A stretch of 64,000 nt of DNA from Povalibacter uvarum (GCF_014202975.1 NZ_JACHHZ010000001.1:62001-126000); one strand, 5' to 3'; positions 48,151 through 57,471 are shown, numbered from the stretch's first letter. A program made the numbers and translations. Notes: generated by a model not told the origin, from the sequence alone.

Positions 48151-48209
48151 GTGTCATGCATTCGTCAGACGCATCGTGTCACAAAATCATCACCCGGCAC
48201 TTCCATAAT
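48151..48209 (+). promoter_or_regulatory. Pho-type promoter: two PHO-box-like repeats and -10
   Basis: GTGTCA and TCGTCA lie 11 bases apart (48151, 48162), and GTGTCA and TCATCA lie 11 bases apart (48176, 48187). GTGTCACAAAATCATCAC matches the E. coli PHO-box CTGTCAT-N4-CTGTCAT pattern at 12 of 18 positions. CATAAT at 48204-48209 starts about 10 bases after the box, the usual spacing when PhoB replaces a -35. The start codon of the ExbB fusion is 65 bases further. Confidence 0.5.
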
Positions 48210-48274
48210 TCCGGGCCTGCAATGAGGGGCGTCATCGGCGCGCAACATCGCGCGGATGACTATGGGGACTACAC

Positions 48275-50092
48275 GTGAGAAGACTGTTCGCAACACTTTT
48301 GCTGGCCGCATGTTCGCTGGCGCCTGCCATCAGCCACGCCTGGTGGAACGACGAGTGGAATTTCCGCAAAGAGATCACGCTCGACCTGACACCCGCTGGC
48401 GCCAACATCGCCGGAAGCCCGGCGGAAGTCCCGGTGCTGGTCCGGCTGCACCTCGGCAACTTCGGTTACTTCGGCGACACGCTGCCTGACGGCGCCGACC
48501 TGCGCTTCGTGGCCGGCGATGACAAGACGCCGCTCAAGTTTCATGTCGAACGCTACGACCCGACGAACAACCTCGCCTTCGTCTGGGTGAAGGTGCCTCG
48601 GCTCGCGGGTGGGGCTGCCGAGAAGATCTACCTGTACTACGGCAATCCGAAGGCACCGGCCGGCTCGGACGCTCCTGGCACCTACGATCCGAGCCAGGTG
48701 CTGGTGATGCACTTCGGCGGCACGAGCCCCGTCGATGCAACGGCATACGCCAACAACTCGAGTGCATCGGGCGCCGAGGCGACGTCGGCATCGCTCATCG
48801 GCGACGGCGTGAAGTTCACCGGCGCTGGCGTGGTTACGATTCCGGGGAGCGCGTCCCTGCGGCTCCTGCCGGACAAAGGCGTAACGCTTTCAGCGTGGGT
48901 GCGGATCGAGGCGCCTCAGGCGGAGGCCATCGTGCTCGAGCTGGCTGCGCCGGGACGCTCTCTGACACTCGGTATCAATGACGCCCAGGTGTTCGCCCGA
49001 TATCAACCCGATGGGGCCGCGGTCGCACAGGCCCAGTCGGCACCGATCCTCGCCATGGGGCAGTGGCATCACCTCGCAGTCACCGTGTCCTCCAATCGCT
49101 TCGCACTGTTCGTCGATGGCGTCGAAGTGTCTTCGTCGCCGGCAGATATCGCGGAGATTGCAGGCACGCTGACATTGGGCGGAACCGCCAGAAGCACGAA
49201 CTTCCTCACCGGCGAAATCGACGAAGTGCAGGTTTCGAACACCGTGCGCTCGGCCGAATGGTTGCAGGCCGCTGCGCGCAGCCAGGGAATCGACAGCCTG
49301 CTCGTTGCGTACGGCAACGATGCTCAGAAGGAGGGCGGCGAAGTTTCCTATCTGAAGGTCACCCTCGACAATCTCACCGTCGACGCCTGGGTCGTCATCG
49401 TCATCCTGGCGATCATGTTCGTCATCGCGATGCTCATCATGGTGAGCAAGGCGCTGTTTCTCTCGCGGGTCAAGAAGGCCAATGCCGCCTTCCTCAAGGA
49501 ATTCGACAAGCTCAAAGGCGACCCGACGGCACTCGACCGGCCCGAAGCCGACGATGCCCCAGGCGATGAGGCGCTCGACGAGTCGCCCTTCATGCCGCAC
49601 GTCAAAGGGCACGAGGACAAGTATCGCGTCTCGACGATCTACCGCCTGTACCACCACGGGGTGCAGGAAATGCTCGGCCGCGTCGGGCTCAAGTCGGTCG
49701 GCGCAAGGGCGGTGAACTCGCTCACGCCGCAGGCGATGGCATCAATTCGTGCCGCGATGGATGCGACGCAGGTTCGCATGACGCAGAAGCTGTCCGCGCA
49801 GATGGTGATTCTCACGATCGCCATATCGGGCGGCCCGTTCCTCGGACTGCTCGGCACCGTCGTCGGCGTCATGATCACCTTTGCAGCTATCGCCGCCAGC
49901 GGCGACGTCAACGTGAACTCGATCGCACCGGGCATCGCAGCCGCACTGGCAGCGACCGTCGCCGGCCTCGGCGTCGCGATCCCGGCACTCTTCGGCTACA
50001 ACTGGCTCAACACGCAGATCAAGGAGATCAATGCGGACATGCGCGTGTTCGTAGATGAGTTCGTTACGCGTGTCGCAGAGCACTACAGCTGA
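48275..50092 (+). CDS. DUF2341-LamG-ExbB fusion, TonB-system proton channel subunit
   Basis: The 605-residue protein joins three parts. A signal peptide (to SHA-WWNDEW) leads into a DUF2341 domain (residues 25-130) and a LamG/concanavalin-like domain (about 140-310, with FGGTSPVDATAYANN, GQWHHLAVTVSSNRFALFVDG and GEIDEVQVSN). A membrane helix follows (VVIVILAIMFVIAMLIMV, about 370-390), then a cytoplasmic stretch, and then a MotA/TolQ/ExbB channel (GGPFLGLLGTVVGVMITFAAI, ALAATVAGLGVAIPALFGYN). The periplasmic part may bind sugar or cell wall. ExbD and TonB genes follow, so it powers a TonB system. A Pho-type promoter lies upstream. Confidence 0.88.
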   Translation: MRRLFATLLLAACSLAPAISHAWWNDEWNFRKEITLDLTPAGANIAGSPAEVPVLVRLHLGNFGYFGDTLPDGADLRFVAGDDKTPLKFHVERYDPTNNLAFVWVKVPRLAGGAAEKIYLYYGNPKAPAGSDAPGTYDPSQVLVMHFGGTSPVDATAYANNSSASGAEATSASLIGDGVKFTGAGVVTIPGSASLRLLPDKGVTLSAWVRIEAPQAEAIVLELAAPGRSLTLGINDAQVFARYQPDGAAVAQAQSAPILAMGQWHHLAVTVSSNRFALFVDGVEVSSSPADIAEIAGTLTLGGTARSTNFLTGEIDEVQVSNTVRSAEWLQAAARSQGIDSLLVAYGNDAQKEGGEVSYLKVTLDNLTVDAWVVIVILAIMFVIAMLIMVSKALFLSRVKKANAAFLKEFDKLKGDPTALDRPEADDAPGDEALDESPFMPHVKGHEDKYRVSTIYRLYHHGVQEMLGRVGLKSVGARAVNSLTPQAMASIRAAMDATQVRMTQKLSAQMVILTIAISGGPFLGLLGTVVGVMITFAAIAASGDVNVNSIAPGIAAALAATVAGLGVAIPALFGYNWLNTQIKEINADMRVFVDEFVTRVAEHYS

Positions 50093-50110
50093 GAAGGAGG
50101 CCAATAAATC

Positions 50111-50518
50111 ATGTCCGCCTCCGCCGAAGAAAAAGACGTCTACGACGACATCAACATCACGCCGATGCTCGATCTGGCGTACGTGCTGCTCGTCATCTTC
50201 ATCATCATGACGACGGCGTCCGTGCAGGGCATCACCGTCAATCTGCCGAAGGCGAGCGAAACGCCGGCGATTGCCAAGCCCAAGACCAAGGCCGTATCCA
50301 TCACGGCCGACGGCACGATCTATCTCGACACCTATCCGGTGACGCTTGCGGAACTCGAACGCCTGCTGACGCAGTACAAGGCTGCCGATCCCGATCTGCC
50401 GGTGATCGTGAAGGCGGATGCGACGATCCAATATCAGAAGGTTGTCGATGTACTGGATCTCGTGGGCCGGCTCGAGATTACCCAACTCGGTCTCGTGACG
50501 CAGCGCGTCGTCAAGTGA
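50111..50518 (+). CDS. exbD: ExbD-like biopolymer transport protein
   Basis: A 135-residue protein with one N-terminal membrane helix containing the proton-path Asp (ITPMLDLAYVLLVIFIIMTTA) and a periplasmic domain (LPVIVKADATIQYQKVVDVLDLV). It partners the ExbB fusion encoded 18 bases upstream; AGAAGGAGG precedes its ATG. A REP fragment lies between it and tonB. Confidence 0.9.
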   Translation: MSASAEEKDVYDDINITPMLDLAYVLLVIFIIMTTASVQGITVNLPKASETPAIAKPKTKAVSITADGTIYLDTYPVTLAELERLLTQYKAADPDLPVIVKADATIQYQKVVDVLDLVGRLEITQLGLVTQRVVK

Positions 50519-50536
50519 CGAATGACACAGGAATTC

Positions 50537-50553
50537 GTCATCCCCGCGGAAGC
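50537..50553. repeat. REP fragment between exbD and tonB
   Basis: GTCATCCCCGCGGAAGC matches, apart from one extra C, the reverse complement of the right arm of the REPIN at 531-555. The second half of the palindrome is degraded. Confidence 0.5.
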
Positions 50554-50567
50554 AAGGCGAGACACGC

Positions 50568-51212
50568 GTGACGTCCAAGAAATCCTTTGCCCGATATGTG
50601 CCGATGATCGCGGGCGCGGTCATCGTTCTCATCGTGACGGGCTTCCTGGTCGTGTGGATCCGCGGCCTGATGCAGGACAAGCCCGAGTCGCCGAAGCGGC
50701 AGGTCGCGCAGGTGATCAAAATCGTGCGGCCGCCGCCTCCGCCGCCGGAGCCGCCGCCTCCGCCGCCGCCCGAGGAGAAGGTCGAGGAGCCGCTGCCACA
50801 GGAAACGCCTGAGGAAGCGCCGCCCGATGACGCGGCACCCGCTGAACAGCTCGGCATCGATGCCGACGGCGTCGCAGGTGCCGATGGCTTCGGACTGGCA
50901 GCGCGTCGCGGGGGCAGTGATCTGATCGGCGGCGGTGGCGCCGTGTTCGCGTGGTACACGAACCGGCTCAAGGACAGCATTCAGAGCCTGCTCGCCGACG
51001 ACGAGCGCGTTCGTCGCGGCAAGTATCAGGTGAGCGTGCGGGTGTGGGTCAGCCAGGACGGCCGGGTGGAGAAGATCCGGCTGCAGAGCACTTCCGGTGA
51101 TCGCGATCTCGACGGAGCCATCGAGGAGGCGTTGCAGAAGATGAGCCGCATGGATGAGGCGCCTCCGCTCGAGATGCCTCAGCCGGTCACGTTGCGAATC
51201 GTGTCGAGATAA
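50568..51212 (+). CDS. TonB-like energy transducer
   Basis: A 214-residue protein with a GTG start, an N-terminal membrane helix (MIAGAVIVLIVTGFLVVWI), a proline-rich periplasmic spacer (VRPPPPPPEPPPPPPPEEKVEEP) shortened here to its two ends, PPPPPPE and EEKVEEP, and a C-terminal TonB domain (VWVSQDGRVEKIRLQSTSGD, LDGAIEEALQKM). It carries proton-motive energy from the ExbB-ExbD pair to outer membrane receptors. Whether it serves the receptors elsewhere in this window or one particular receptor is not visible. Confidence 0.88.
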   Translation: MTSKKSFARYVPMIAGAVIVLIVTGFLVVWIRGLMQDKPESPKRQVAQVIKIVRPPPPPPEPPPPPPPEEKVEEPLPQETPEEAPPDDAAPAEQLGIDADGVAGADGFGLAARRGGSDLIGGGGAVFAWYTNRLKDSIQSLLADDERVRRGKYQVSVRVWVSQDGRVEKIRLQSTSGDRDLDGAIEEALQKMSRMDEAPPLEMPQPVTLRIVSR

Positions 51213-51249
51213 GAGCAGCAATCAAGGTGAGAAGGTGAACAAGGTGGCA

Positions 51250-52878
51250 ATGCAACAAAGCCGGGGACTTCGGGCCGCGGTCGTCCTTGCGCTGATGGCC
51301 GTGAGCTCTCCGACGCTGGCGCAGACGTCGACGCAATCGTTCGACGAAGTCCGCAACACCGTCATCAATCTGCTCGAAGCGCTGGTGCAGAAGGGCGTCA
51401 TGACACGCGAGCAGGCAGAATCCATGGTCGCGTCCGCTCAAGCCAAGGCCAGTGCGACTGCGAAAGCGCAGTCGGATCGAGATGCCGCGGAAGCCGGCGC
51501 CGTGCGCGTCACCTATGTGCCGGAAACCGTTCGTCAGCAGATCGGCCAGGAAGTGAGCGCGCGGATCAAGGATGACGTGACTCAGCAGGTCGTGGCGCAA
51601 GCGCAGGCGGACGGCTGGGGCGTGCCGGGTGCACTGCCGGAATGGATCAAGAACGTTCGCCTGTATGGCGACGTGAGATCGCGCTTTGAGAGCGACACGT
51701 ACGCTGACGACAACGCGACCAACGTGTATCTGAACTTCAACGAAGTGAACGCCGCAGGCGGCGTCGGGCGTGCGGGCGTCGATGCGCTGCTCAACACGAC
51801 TGAAGACCGACACCGTCTCGTCGGTCGGCTGCGTACCGGCGCGATGGTTCAGTTGGGCAATTCCTTCGCGCTCGATTTTCGTCTGACGGGCGGCAACGCA
51901 TTGTCTGCGGTCTCGACCAACCAGACGCTCGGCAACTACGGTGGACGATGGCAGTTCAACGTCGACAAGGCCGCCGTCCTCTGGAATCCGGTCAACTCGG
52001 CGAAGGATCGCGAGATGGATGTCCGGTTCGGCCGCTTCAGCAATCCGTTCGTGACGAACAATGAGCTTCTCTGGGACAACGACGTCACCTTCGAGGGCCT
52101 GTCCGCGACCTACGCGATGGATTTCTTCGGTACATCATCGGAGCGCATGGAGCGCGGCCTGTTCCTGACGCTCGGCGCGTTCTCGCTGCAGGAGGTCGAG
52201 CTCTCGAAGGACGACAAGTGGCTCTACGGCGCGCAGCTCGGAACGCAGATCGGTTTCGGCACGGATTCCTTCCTGCGCTTCACCGCTTCGTACTACGACT
52301 ACGAGAACGTCACCGGTATCCGCAACACGCTCGACAGCGACGTGTACGACTACACCGCGCCCCGGTTCCTGCAGAAGGGCAACACCGTATTCGACATTCG
52401 CAACGACAACGACACGACGACCAATCTCTATGCACTGGCGGGCGAGTACAGCCTCGCGAGCGCCAATGTGCTGCTCGATCTCGGTTTCGGTCGCACGCAC
52501 GTCATGGTTGGCGGCGAGTACGTCAAGAACGTCGGGTGGGATCAGGATGACGTCGCTGCGCTGACCGGTCAGACGATCGACGAGCGCGTGGAAGGTTACG
52601 AAGTGGGCGTCATCGTGGGCCAGCCGACTGTCGCCGCGCTGTGGGACTGGCGCGCATTCATGCTCTATCGCTATCTCGAGCGCGATGCGGTTCTGGATGC
52701 CTTCACGGACTCCGACTTCCACCTCGGTGGTACTGATGCCAAGGGCTATCAGCTTGGCTTCGATCTCGGGCTGGCACGCGGTGCGTGGGTACGTCTGCGG
52801 TACCTGAGCGCCAATGAGGTGGACGGGCCGCCGCTTGGGATCGATGTGTGGCAGCTGGATGTGAATGGGCAGTTCTGA
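51250..52878 (+). CDS. putative porin with N-terminal coiled-coil segment
   Basis: A 542-residue outer membrane protein. The signal peptide ends near TLA-QTST; residues 30-120 are helical (FDEVRNTVINLLEALVQKG, EQAESMVASAQAKA), and the rest is a barrel with LPEWIKNVRLYGDVRSRFES, VRFGRFSNPF and a terminal Phe in WQLDVNGQF. It resembles the putative-porin family encoded with DUF2341-ExbB systems. Given the Pho-type promoter of the operon it may take up phosphate or phosphate esters; that is inference. GTG codons at 51235 and 51244 are alternative starts within the same ribosome-binding region. Confidence 0.8.
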   Translation: MQQSRGLRAAVVLALMAVSSPTLAQTSTQSFDEVRNTVINLLEALVQKGVMTREQAESMVASAQAKASATAKAQSDRDAAEAGAVRVTYVPETVRQQIGQEVSARIKDDVTQQVVAQAQADGWGVPGALPEWIKNVRLYGDVRSRFESDTYADDNATNVYLNFNEVNAAGGVGRAGVDALLNTTEDRHRLVGRLRTGAMVQLGNSFALDFRLTGGNALSAVSTNQTLGNYGGRWQFNVDKAAVLWNPVNSAKDREMDVRFGRFSNPFVTNNELLWDNDVTFEGLSATYAMDFFGTSSERMERGLFLTLGAFSLQEVELSKDDKWLYGAQLGTQIGFGTDSFLRFTASYYDYENVTGIRNTLDSDVYDYTAPRFLQKGNTVFDIRNDNDTTTNLYALAGEYSLASANVLLDLGFGRTHVMVGGEYVKNVGWDQDDVAALTGQTIDERVEGYEVGVIVGQPTVAALWDWRAFMLYRYLERDAVLDAFTDSDFHLGGTDAKGYQLGFDLGLARGAWVRLRYLSANEVDGPPLGIDVWQLDVNGQF

Positions 52879-52942
52879 GGGCGTGGAGCCAGCTGGCTGC
52901 CTAGCGGCGAGCTGCGAGCTGTAGCCAGAGAGGGAGAGGATC

Positions 52943-53587
52943 ATGAAGCTTAGAGTTGCGGTACTGACTTTTCCACTCGTTCTCATGGCTGCGCCTGGCA
53001 CGTTGGCGCAGACGGAGCGTAGTGGGAACGCGGATGCCCGGGTCATGCAGCAGTTGCAGCAGATGACCAGTGAGCGCGCGGCGCTGCAGGCGGAGAACAC
53101 GAAGCTCAAGCAGGAGCTTGAAGCGGTGAAGAAGGAAGCGCAGCAGGCGGTGGCCGCGAAAGCTTCACTCGAAAGTCGCAACAAGGCGATGGCGGCATCG
53201 GTCAATCGCGACCAGGCGGTGGGCCGTCAGGCGGAAGAGCAGCTCGAACATACCCGCGGACAGATGCAGGAGCTCGTGACAAAGTTTCGTGAGACGGCGC
53301 AGACACTGCGGGACGTCGAGACCGATCGTGCGACGGTCAAGACGCAGCTCGCGATGCGTGAGCGTGAGTTCAAGACTTGTGTCGATCGTAACGCCGCGCT
53401 CTACAACCTCAACACCGAAGTGCTCGACCGCTTCGAGGACCGCGGGTTCTGGTCGAGCCTCGCGGAGAAGGAACCGTTCCTGAAGCTGAAGCGCGTCGAG
53501 CAGGAGAACCTGATCGAAGACTATCGGTATCGCGCTGATGAACTGAGATTGCAGGCGCAGCAGAAGCAGGCGAGCGCCGCGAACTAG
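52943..53587 (+). CDS. periplasmic coiled-coil protein of unknown function
   Basis: The 214-residue product has a signal peptide (to TLA-QTER) and then a long coiled coil over about residues 30-160 (MQQLQQMTSERAALQAENTK, KQELEAVKKEAQQAVAAKA), ending in a short globular part around VLDRFEDRGFWSSLAEKEPF. GGGAGAGGATC precedes the ATG. It is the last gene of the ExbB-ExbD-TonB-porin run and may brace this envelope complex. I do not recognise a named family. Confidence 0.75.
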   Translation: MKLRVAVLTFPLVLMAAPGTLAQTERSGNADARVMQQLQQMTSERAALQAENTKLKQELEAVKKEAQQAVAAKASLESRNKAMAASVNRDQAVGRQAEEQLEHTRGQMQELVTKFRETAQTLRDVETDRATVKTQLAMREREFKTCVDRNAALYNLNTEVLDRFEDRGFWSSLAEKEPFLKLKRVEQENLIEDYRYRADELRLQAQQKQASAAN

Positions 53588-53679
53588 TCGAAGCCGGGCG
53601 ACGACGCCGTTCTCCAACTGAATTGTGCATGGAACCTTGAGGTACGGCGCGGATTCCTTACGTAGCAACAGGAGTCATC

Positions 53680-54585
53680 ATGGCCACGCGTCCGTATGCC
53701 ATCCTCGAAGCACCTTCCGCGCTAGGCGTGTCGAGCGACGGCGTCGAAGGCTTGGCGAGTCGACTCCTCGATCTCGGTCTTGCAGAACGCATTCGGGCAC
53801 GCCACGCCGGACGGCTTTCCTCGCCGCCCAAGGATGGAATGCGCGATCCCGAAACGCGGGTGCTCCACGGCAAGACCATCGCTGAATGGTCTCCCAGGCT
53901 CGCCGATGCCGTAAGGACGGTACTGGATGAGGGCGACTTCCCCGTCGTGCTCGGCGGCGATTGCACCATCGTGCTGGGAACGATGCTTGCGTTGAGGCGT
54001 CGTGGCCGCTACGGACTGCTGTTCATCGATGGGAACGCGGATTTCTTCCAGCCTGAGGCCGAACCGAACGGAGAGGGCGCATCCATGGATCTGGCGTTCG
54101 TTACGGGCTTCGGACCGCCACTGCTCACCGACATCGAAGGTCGCCGACCGCTGGTGCGTGCAGAAGACACAGTGGCGTTCGCCTATCGTGATCACGAAGA
54201 TCAGGCCGAGTTCGGCAGTCAGCCGCTGCCCGTGGAACTGCGGACCTTCGATCTGCCAGCCGTGCGCCGCATGGGCGTCGAGAATGCCGCCCGTGCAGCG
54301 ATTGCTCATCTCACGCGAGCGGAGCTGGATGGCTTCTTCATCCACATCGATGCGGATTGTCTCGATGATGAACTGATGCCCGCCGTCGACTTTCGCGTGC
54401 CGGGCGGGCTGTCATACGAGGAACTGTCGGCGACGCTTCGGATTGCCCTTGCGAGTGGGAAGGCCACGGGTCTGGAAGTGGCCATCTACAATCCCGGGCT
54501 GGACGAGGATGGCCGTGCGGGGCGAGGGCTAGTCGAGGTATTGGTCGCAGCACTTGGCACGGCGGCGCCGGCGGAGCAGCGATAG
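53680..54585 (+). CDS. arginase/agmatinase-fold protein with changed metal ligands
   Basis: A 301-residue ureohydrolase-fold protein. The three metal motifs appear in altered form: VVLGGDCTIVLG (His of GGDH is Cys), LFIDGNADFF (usual DAHxD or DGHxD, here Asn in the His position) and FIHIDADCLDDELMP (Asp-x-Asp kept). GGDC occurs in some relatives, but loss of both histidines would weaken a two-manganese centre. It may therefore be a metal-poor enzyme or a binding protein; substrate unknown. It stands alone between the coiled-coil gene and phoD, each separated by about 100 bases. Confidence 0.75.
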   Translation: MATRPYAILEAPSALGVSSDGVEGLASRLLDLGLAERIRARHAGRLSSPPKDGMRDPETRVLHGKTIAEWSPRLADAVRTVLDEGDFPVVLGGDCTIVLGTMLALRRRGRYGLLFIDGNADFFQPEAEPNGEGASMDLAFVTGFGPPLLTDIEGRRPLVRAEDTVAFAYRDHEDQAEFGSQPLPVELRTFDLPAVRRMGVENAARAAIAHLTRAELDGFFIHIDADCLDDELMPAVDFRVPGGLSYEELSATLRIALASGKATGLEVAIYNPGLDEDGRAGRGLVEVLVAALGTAAPAEQR

Positions 54586-54691
54586 AACACTGCTTCGAGC
54601 GCGGCCCGGCAATCCAACTGCCACATCGCTGAAAAGATTGCGGACGAGACTGCATGAAAGTGGCGCAGCACCTGCACCCGGAGAACAACCC

Positions 54692-56281
54692 ATGCGCTCG
54701 ATCAGCCGCCGCGAATTCGTCGCCGCCTTGTCTGCTACAGGTCTCGCCGCCAGTCCATGGCTCGCTGCACAGGGGCGGGATGCCGTCGATCGCGACGCAG
54801 CGTTCTCCCACGGTGTCGCGAGCGGCGACCCTTTGCACGACCGCGTAATCCTCTGGACTCGTGTCACTCCGCGCAAACTCGATGATGTGATCGAAGGGCG
54901 CTGGCGGTTGTCGTCGGACCCGACGATGAAGCAGGTGTGCAGTTCCGGATGGTTCACCACGGATATCACCTGCGACTTCACGGTGAAGATCGACGTCACT
55001 CATCTCGAAGCCGGTGCGACGTACTACTACCAGTTCGAAGCCCGCGGTGCCCGTTCACCGATCGGCCGCACGAAGACACTGCCGGTCGGCGGCGTGAATT
55101 CGCTCAAGCTGGCTTTTGCCTCGTGCTCGAATTTCCCTTACGGCTACTTCAATGCCTACGGCCGGATTGCCGAGCGGCAGGACCTCGACCTGGTCCTGCA
55201 CCTCGGGGACTATATATATGAGTACCCGCTCGGGGGTTATGTAAACCCGGCGCTGGTCGGCATCCGCGACGTGGTGCCTGTGAACGAAATCCTGACGCTG
55301 TCCGACTACCGGCTGCGTCATGCGCTCTACAAATCCGATCGGGATCTGCAGGAAGCGCATCGGCTGCATCCGTTCATCTGTGTCTGGGACGACCATGAAA
55401 GCGCGAACGATGCATGGAAGGACGGCGCGGAGAATCACAACCCCCATGAAGGCGAGGGCGAGTGGCACATCCGCAAGCGCAACGCTGTTCGCGCGTACAA
55501 CGAGTACATGCCGATCCGTTCGACCTCGCGCAACGACGACAAGATCTATCGCCGCTTCCGCATCGGCAACCTCGCCGATCTCATCATGCTCGACACGCGC
55601 CTGCATGGCCGCGACCTGCAGGCTGCGTTCAAGACGGGAGAATCGCAGCTGCCGACGAACGATCCGGTCGTCACGGATCCGTCGCGCTCGCTGCTGGGTC
55701 TCGATCAGGAGCAGTGGCTCGAACAGCAGTTGTGGTCGTCCAAGACGCGTGGTGCGCGTTGGCGCGTGCTGGGCCAGCAGGTGATGATGGCCCAGCTGAG
55801 CACTTCGTTCGGCACGACGATGCTCAACGCCGACCAGTGGGATGGATATGCTCCGGCGCGCGCACGGCTGTACGACTTCCTCAGCACGAACGGCATCGGG
55901 AACAACGTCGTGCTGACCGGCGACATTCACTCGAGCTGGGCAAACGATCTCACGGCGAACCCCTGGGACCCGTCGGTCTACAACCCGGCCACGGGGAGCG
56001 GTGTGGCGGGCGTCGAGTTCGTGGCTCCGGCAGTGACATCGCCCGGACCCGCGCCCGATGCGGCGACGGCCGCCGTACTGGCGGGCCAGCTGCGATTCAT
56101 TTCACCGCACATGAAGTACATCGATCTCTATCGCCGCGGCTATGGCGTGCTGCACCTGACGCCGCAGCGCGTCACTGGCGAGTTCTATCACGTGGCGACG
56201 ATCGATACGCCGGACGGCACCGAGTCGCTGGCGGCCAGGTTGGTGAGCGAGGCGGGTAACAACGCACTGCAGCAGGCGTGA
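54692..56281 (+). CDS. phoD: PhoD-like alkaline phosphatase / phosphodiesterase, Tat-exported
   Basis: The 529-residue protein begins with a Tat signal (SRREFVAALSATGLAAS) and has the PhoD order: FSHGVASGDPLHDRVILWTRV (N-terminal domain), SLKLAFASCSNFPYGYFNAY, LHLGDYIYEY, VWDDHESANDAW, LLGLDQEQWLEQQLW and VVLTGDIHSSW with catalytic metal ligands. It releases phosphate from esters in the periplasm. GGAG before the ATG and the RR motif fix the start; 46 upstream in-frame residues are not signal-like. It agrees with the phosphate theme of this region. Confidence 0.9.
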   Translation: MRSISRREFVAALSATGLAASPWLAAQGRDAVDRDAAFSHGVASGDPLHDRVILWTRVTPRKLDDVIEGRWRLSSDPTMKQVCSSGWFTTDITCDFTVKIDVTHLEAGATYYYQFEARGARSPIGRTKTLPVGGVNSLKLAFASCSNFPYGYFNAYGRIAERQDLDLVLHLGDYIYEYPLGGYVNPALVGIRDVVPVNEILTLSDYRLRHALYKSDRDLQEAHRLHPFICVWDDHESANDAWKDGAENHNPHEGEGEWHIRKRNAVRAYNEYMPIRSTSRNDDKIYRRFRIGNLADLIMLDTRLHGRDLQAAFKTGESQLPTNDPVVTDPSRSLLGLDQEQWLEQQLWSSKTRGARWRVLGQQVMMAQLSTSFGTTMLNADQWDGYAPARARLYDFLSTNGIGNNVVLTGDIHSSWANDLTANPWDPSVYNPATGSGVAGVEFVAPAVTSPGPAPDAATAAVLAGQLRFISPHMKYIDLYRRGYGVLHLTPQRVTGEFYHVATIDTPDGTESLAARLVSEAGNNALQQA

Positions 56282-56448
56282 GCCGGGGGCGGCCATCGCG
56301 CATCGACATCAAACTGTCACACAGAGGGTAGATCGTGGGCGTCGATCCGACGCCCCTTAAGCGTTTCGGTTCACGGAGCATGTCAGTCAGATGTCGGACA
56401 TCTGGCGGACGCACAACCCAAAAAGAACCGTCGCAACACTATTTGCTC

Positions 56449-57471
56449 ATGAGCGAACCTCTGCGGCCCATCCCCGCCTTCCTGACCGAAGGCGTCGGCG
56501 CCGATCGCGGCCTGATCTGCGGATTCCAGTTCGGCGGCGATGCCGTGCCGCGTGAAATCACCGCGGACACGATGCTCGAGTCGCTCGAGAAGCCGGACAG
56601 CATCACCTGGCTGCATTTCAACCTGAGCGAGAGCCGCGCTCGCCGATGGCTGCTGGAAGCGCAGCTCGTGCCGAACGAGATGCGCGAGGTACTGCGGGAG
56701 CACGACGGCAATCGCCACGTCGAGCTGGTCGATGATGGACTCCTGCTGGTGATGAATGATTTCTCGTACGACGAGGCCTCTGATCCTTCGGAGGTTGCGC
56801 CCCTGTGGTGCTACGCGACTGCGAGCCATCTGATCACGGCGCGCATGCACCCATTGAAGAGCATCGATGACCTGCGCCTGGCGATGCGCGGCCCATCGCA
56901 GGCTGCGTCGGGTTTCGAGCTCGTCGCGCAGGTTCTGGAACTGCGAACGCTGCATCTGCGCCGTCGCGCGCAGCGCATGATCGACAGGCTCGATGACATC
57001 GAAGACGAGATCCTGGCAGGCGACATCCGCGAGCAACGTGAGCACCTCGGACGCACTCGACGTGTCTGTGCGCGGTGGCGTCGTGAGTTCTCTCCCGAGC
57101 GAACGGACCTGGCGAAGTTCCTGCACCGCCAGGCATCCCAGTTCAATCCGAAGGATGCCGAGAGCCTGCAGGCCGAGGTGGACTCGTTGGGGTTCGCCAT
57201 CGAGGAAGTGGCGGAGCTCTATGAGCGCGCCAAACTGCTGCAGGAAGAGCTGGCTTCCCGGCTCGCGGAAAGCACCGGCCGGAATCTCTACGTGCTGTCG
57301 ATCCTGACGGCGGTGCTGCTCCCGATGACGCTCATCACGGGAGTATTCGGCATGAACGTCGCCGGCATGCCGGGGCTGCACGAGCCCGGCGCGTTCTGGC
57401 GCGTCATGCTGCTGGTGGTGGCGAGCGGCGTCGTGACACTGCTCGGGCTGATCTGGCGGCGGTTGCTGTGA
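56449..57471 (+). CDS. CorA/ZntB-type divalent cation transporter
   Basis: A 340-residue protein with a large cytoplasmic N-terminal domain, a long helix (LHRQASQFNPKDAESLQAEVDSLG region) and two C-terminal membrane helices with the signature FGMNVAGMPG between them. The loop after GMN (GLHEPG) is closer to ZntB than to the YGMNF..MPE of typical CorA. It moves Mg2+, Zn2+ or Ni2+. The start at MSEPLRPIPAF fits the family better than the frame opening at 56335. A lone CTGTCAC half-site lies at 56314. Confidence 0.85.
   Translation: MSEPLRPIPAFLTEGVGADRGLICGFQFGGDAVPREITADTMLESLEKPDSITWLHFNLSESRARRWLLEAQLVPNEMREVLREHDGNRHVELVDDGLLLVMNDFSYDEASDPSEVAPLWCYATASHLITARMHPLKSIDDLRLAMRGPSQAASGFELVAQVLELRTLHLRRRAQRMIDRLDDIEDEILAGDIREQREHLGRTRRVCARWRREFSPERTDLAKFLHRQASQFNPKDAESLQAEVDSLGFAIEEVAELYERAKLLQEELASRLAESTGRNLYVLSILTAVLLPMTLITGVFGMNVAGMPGLHEPGAFWRVMLLVVASGVVTLLGLIWRRLL

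Noticed and set aside
56303-56320. PHO-box-like sequence upstream of the CorA-type gene
   Set aside because: Only the second half (CTGTCAC) matches; the first half is poor and no -10 follows.
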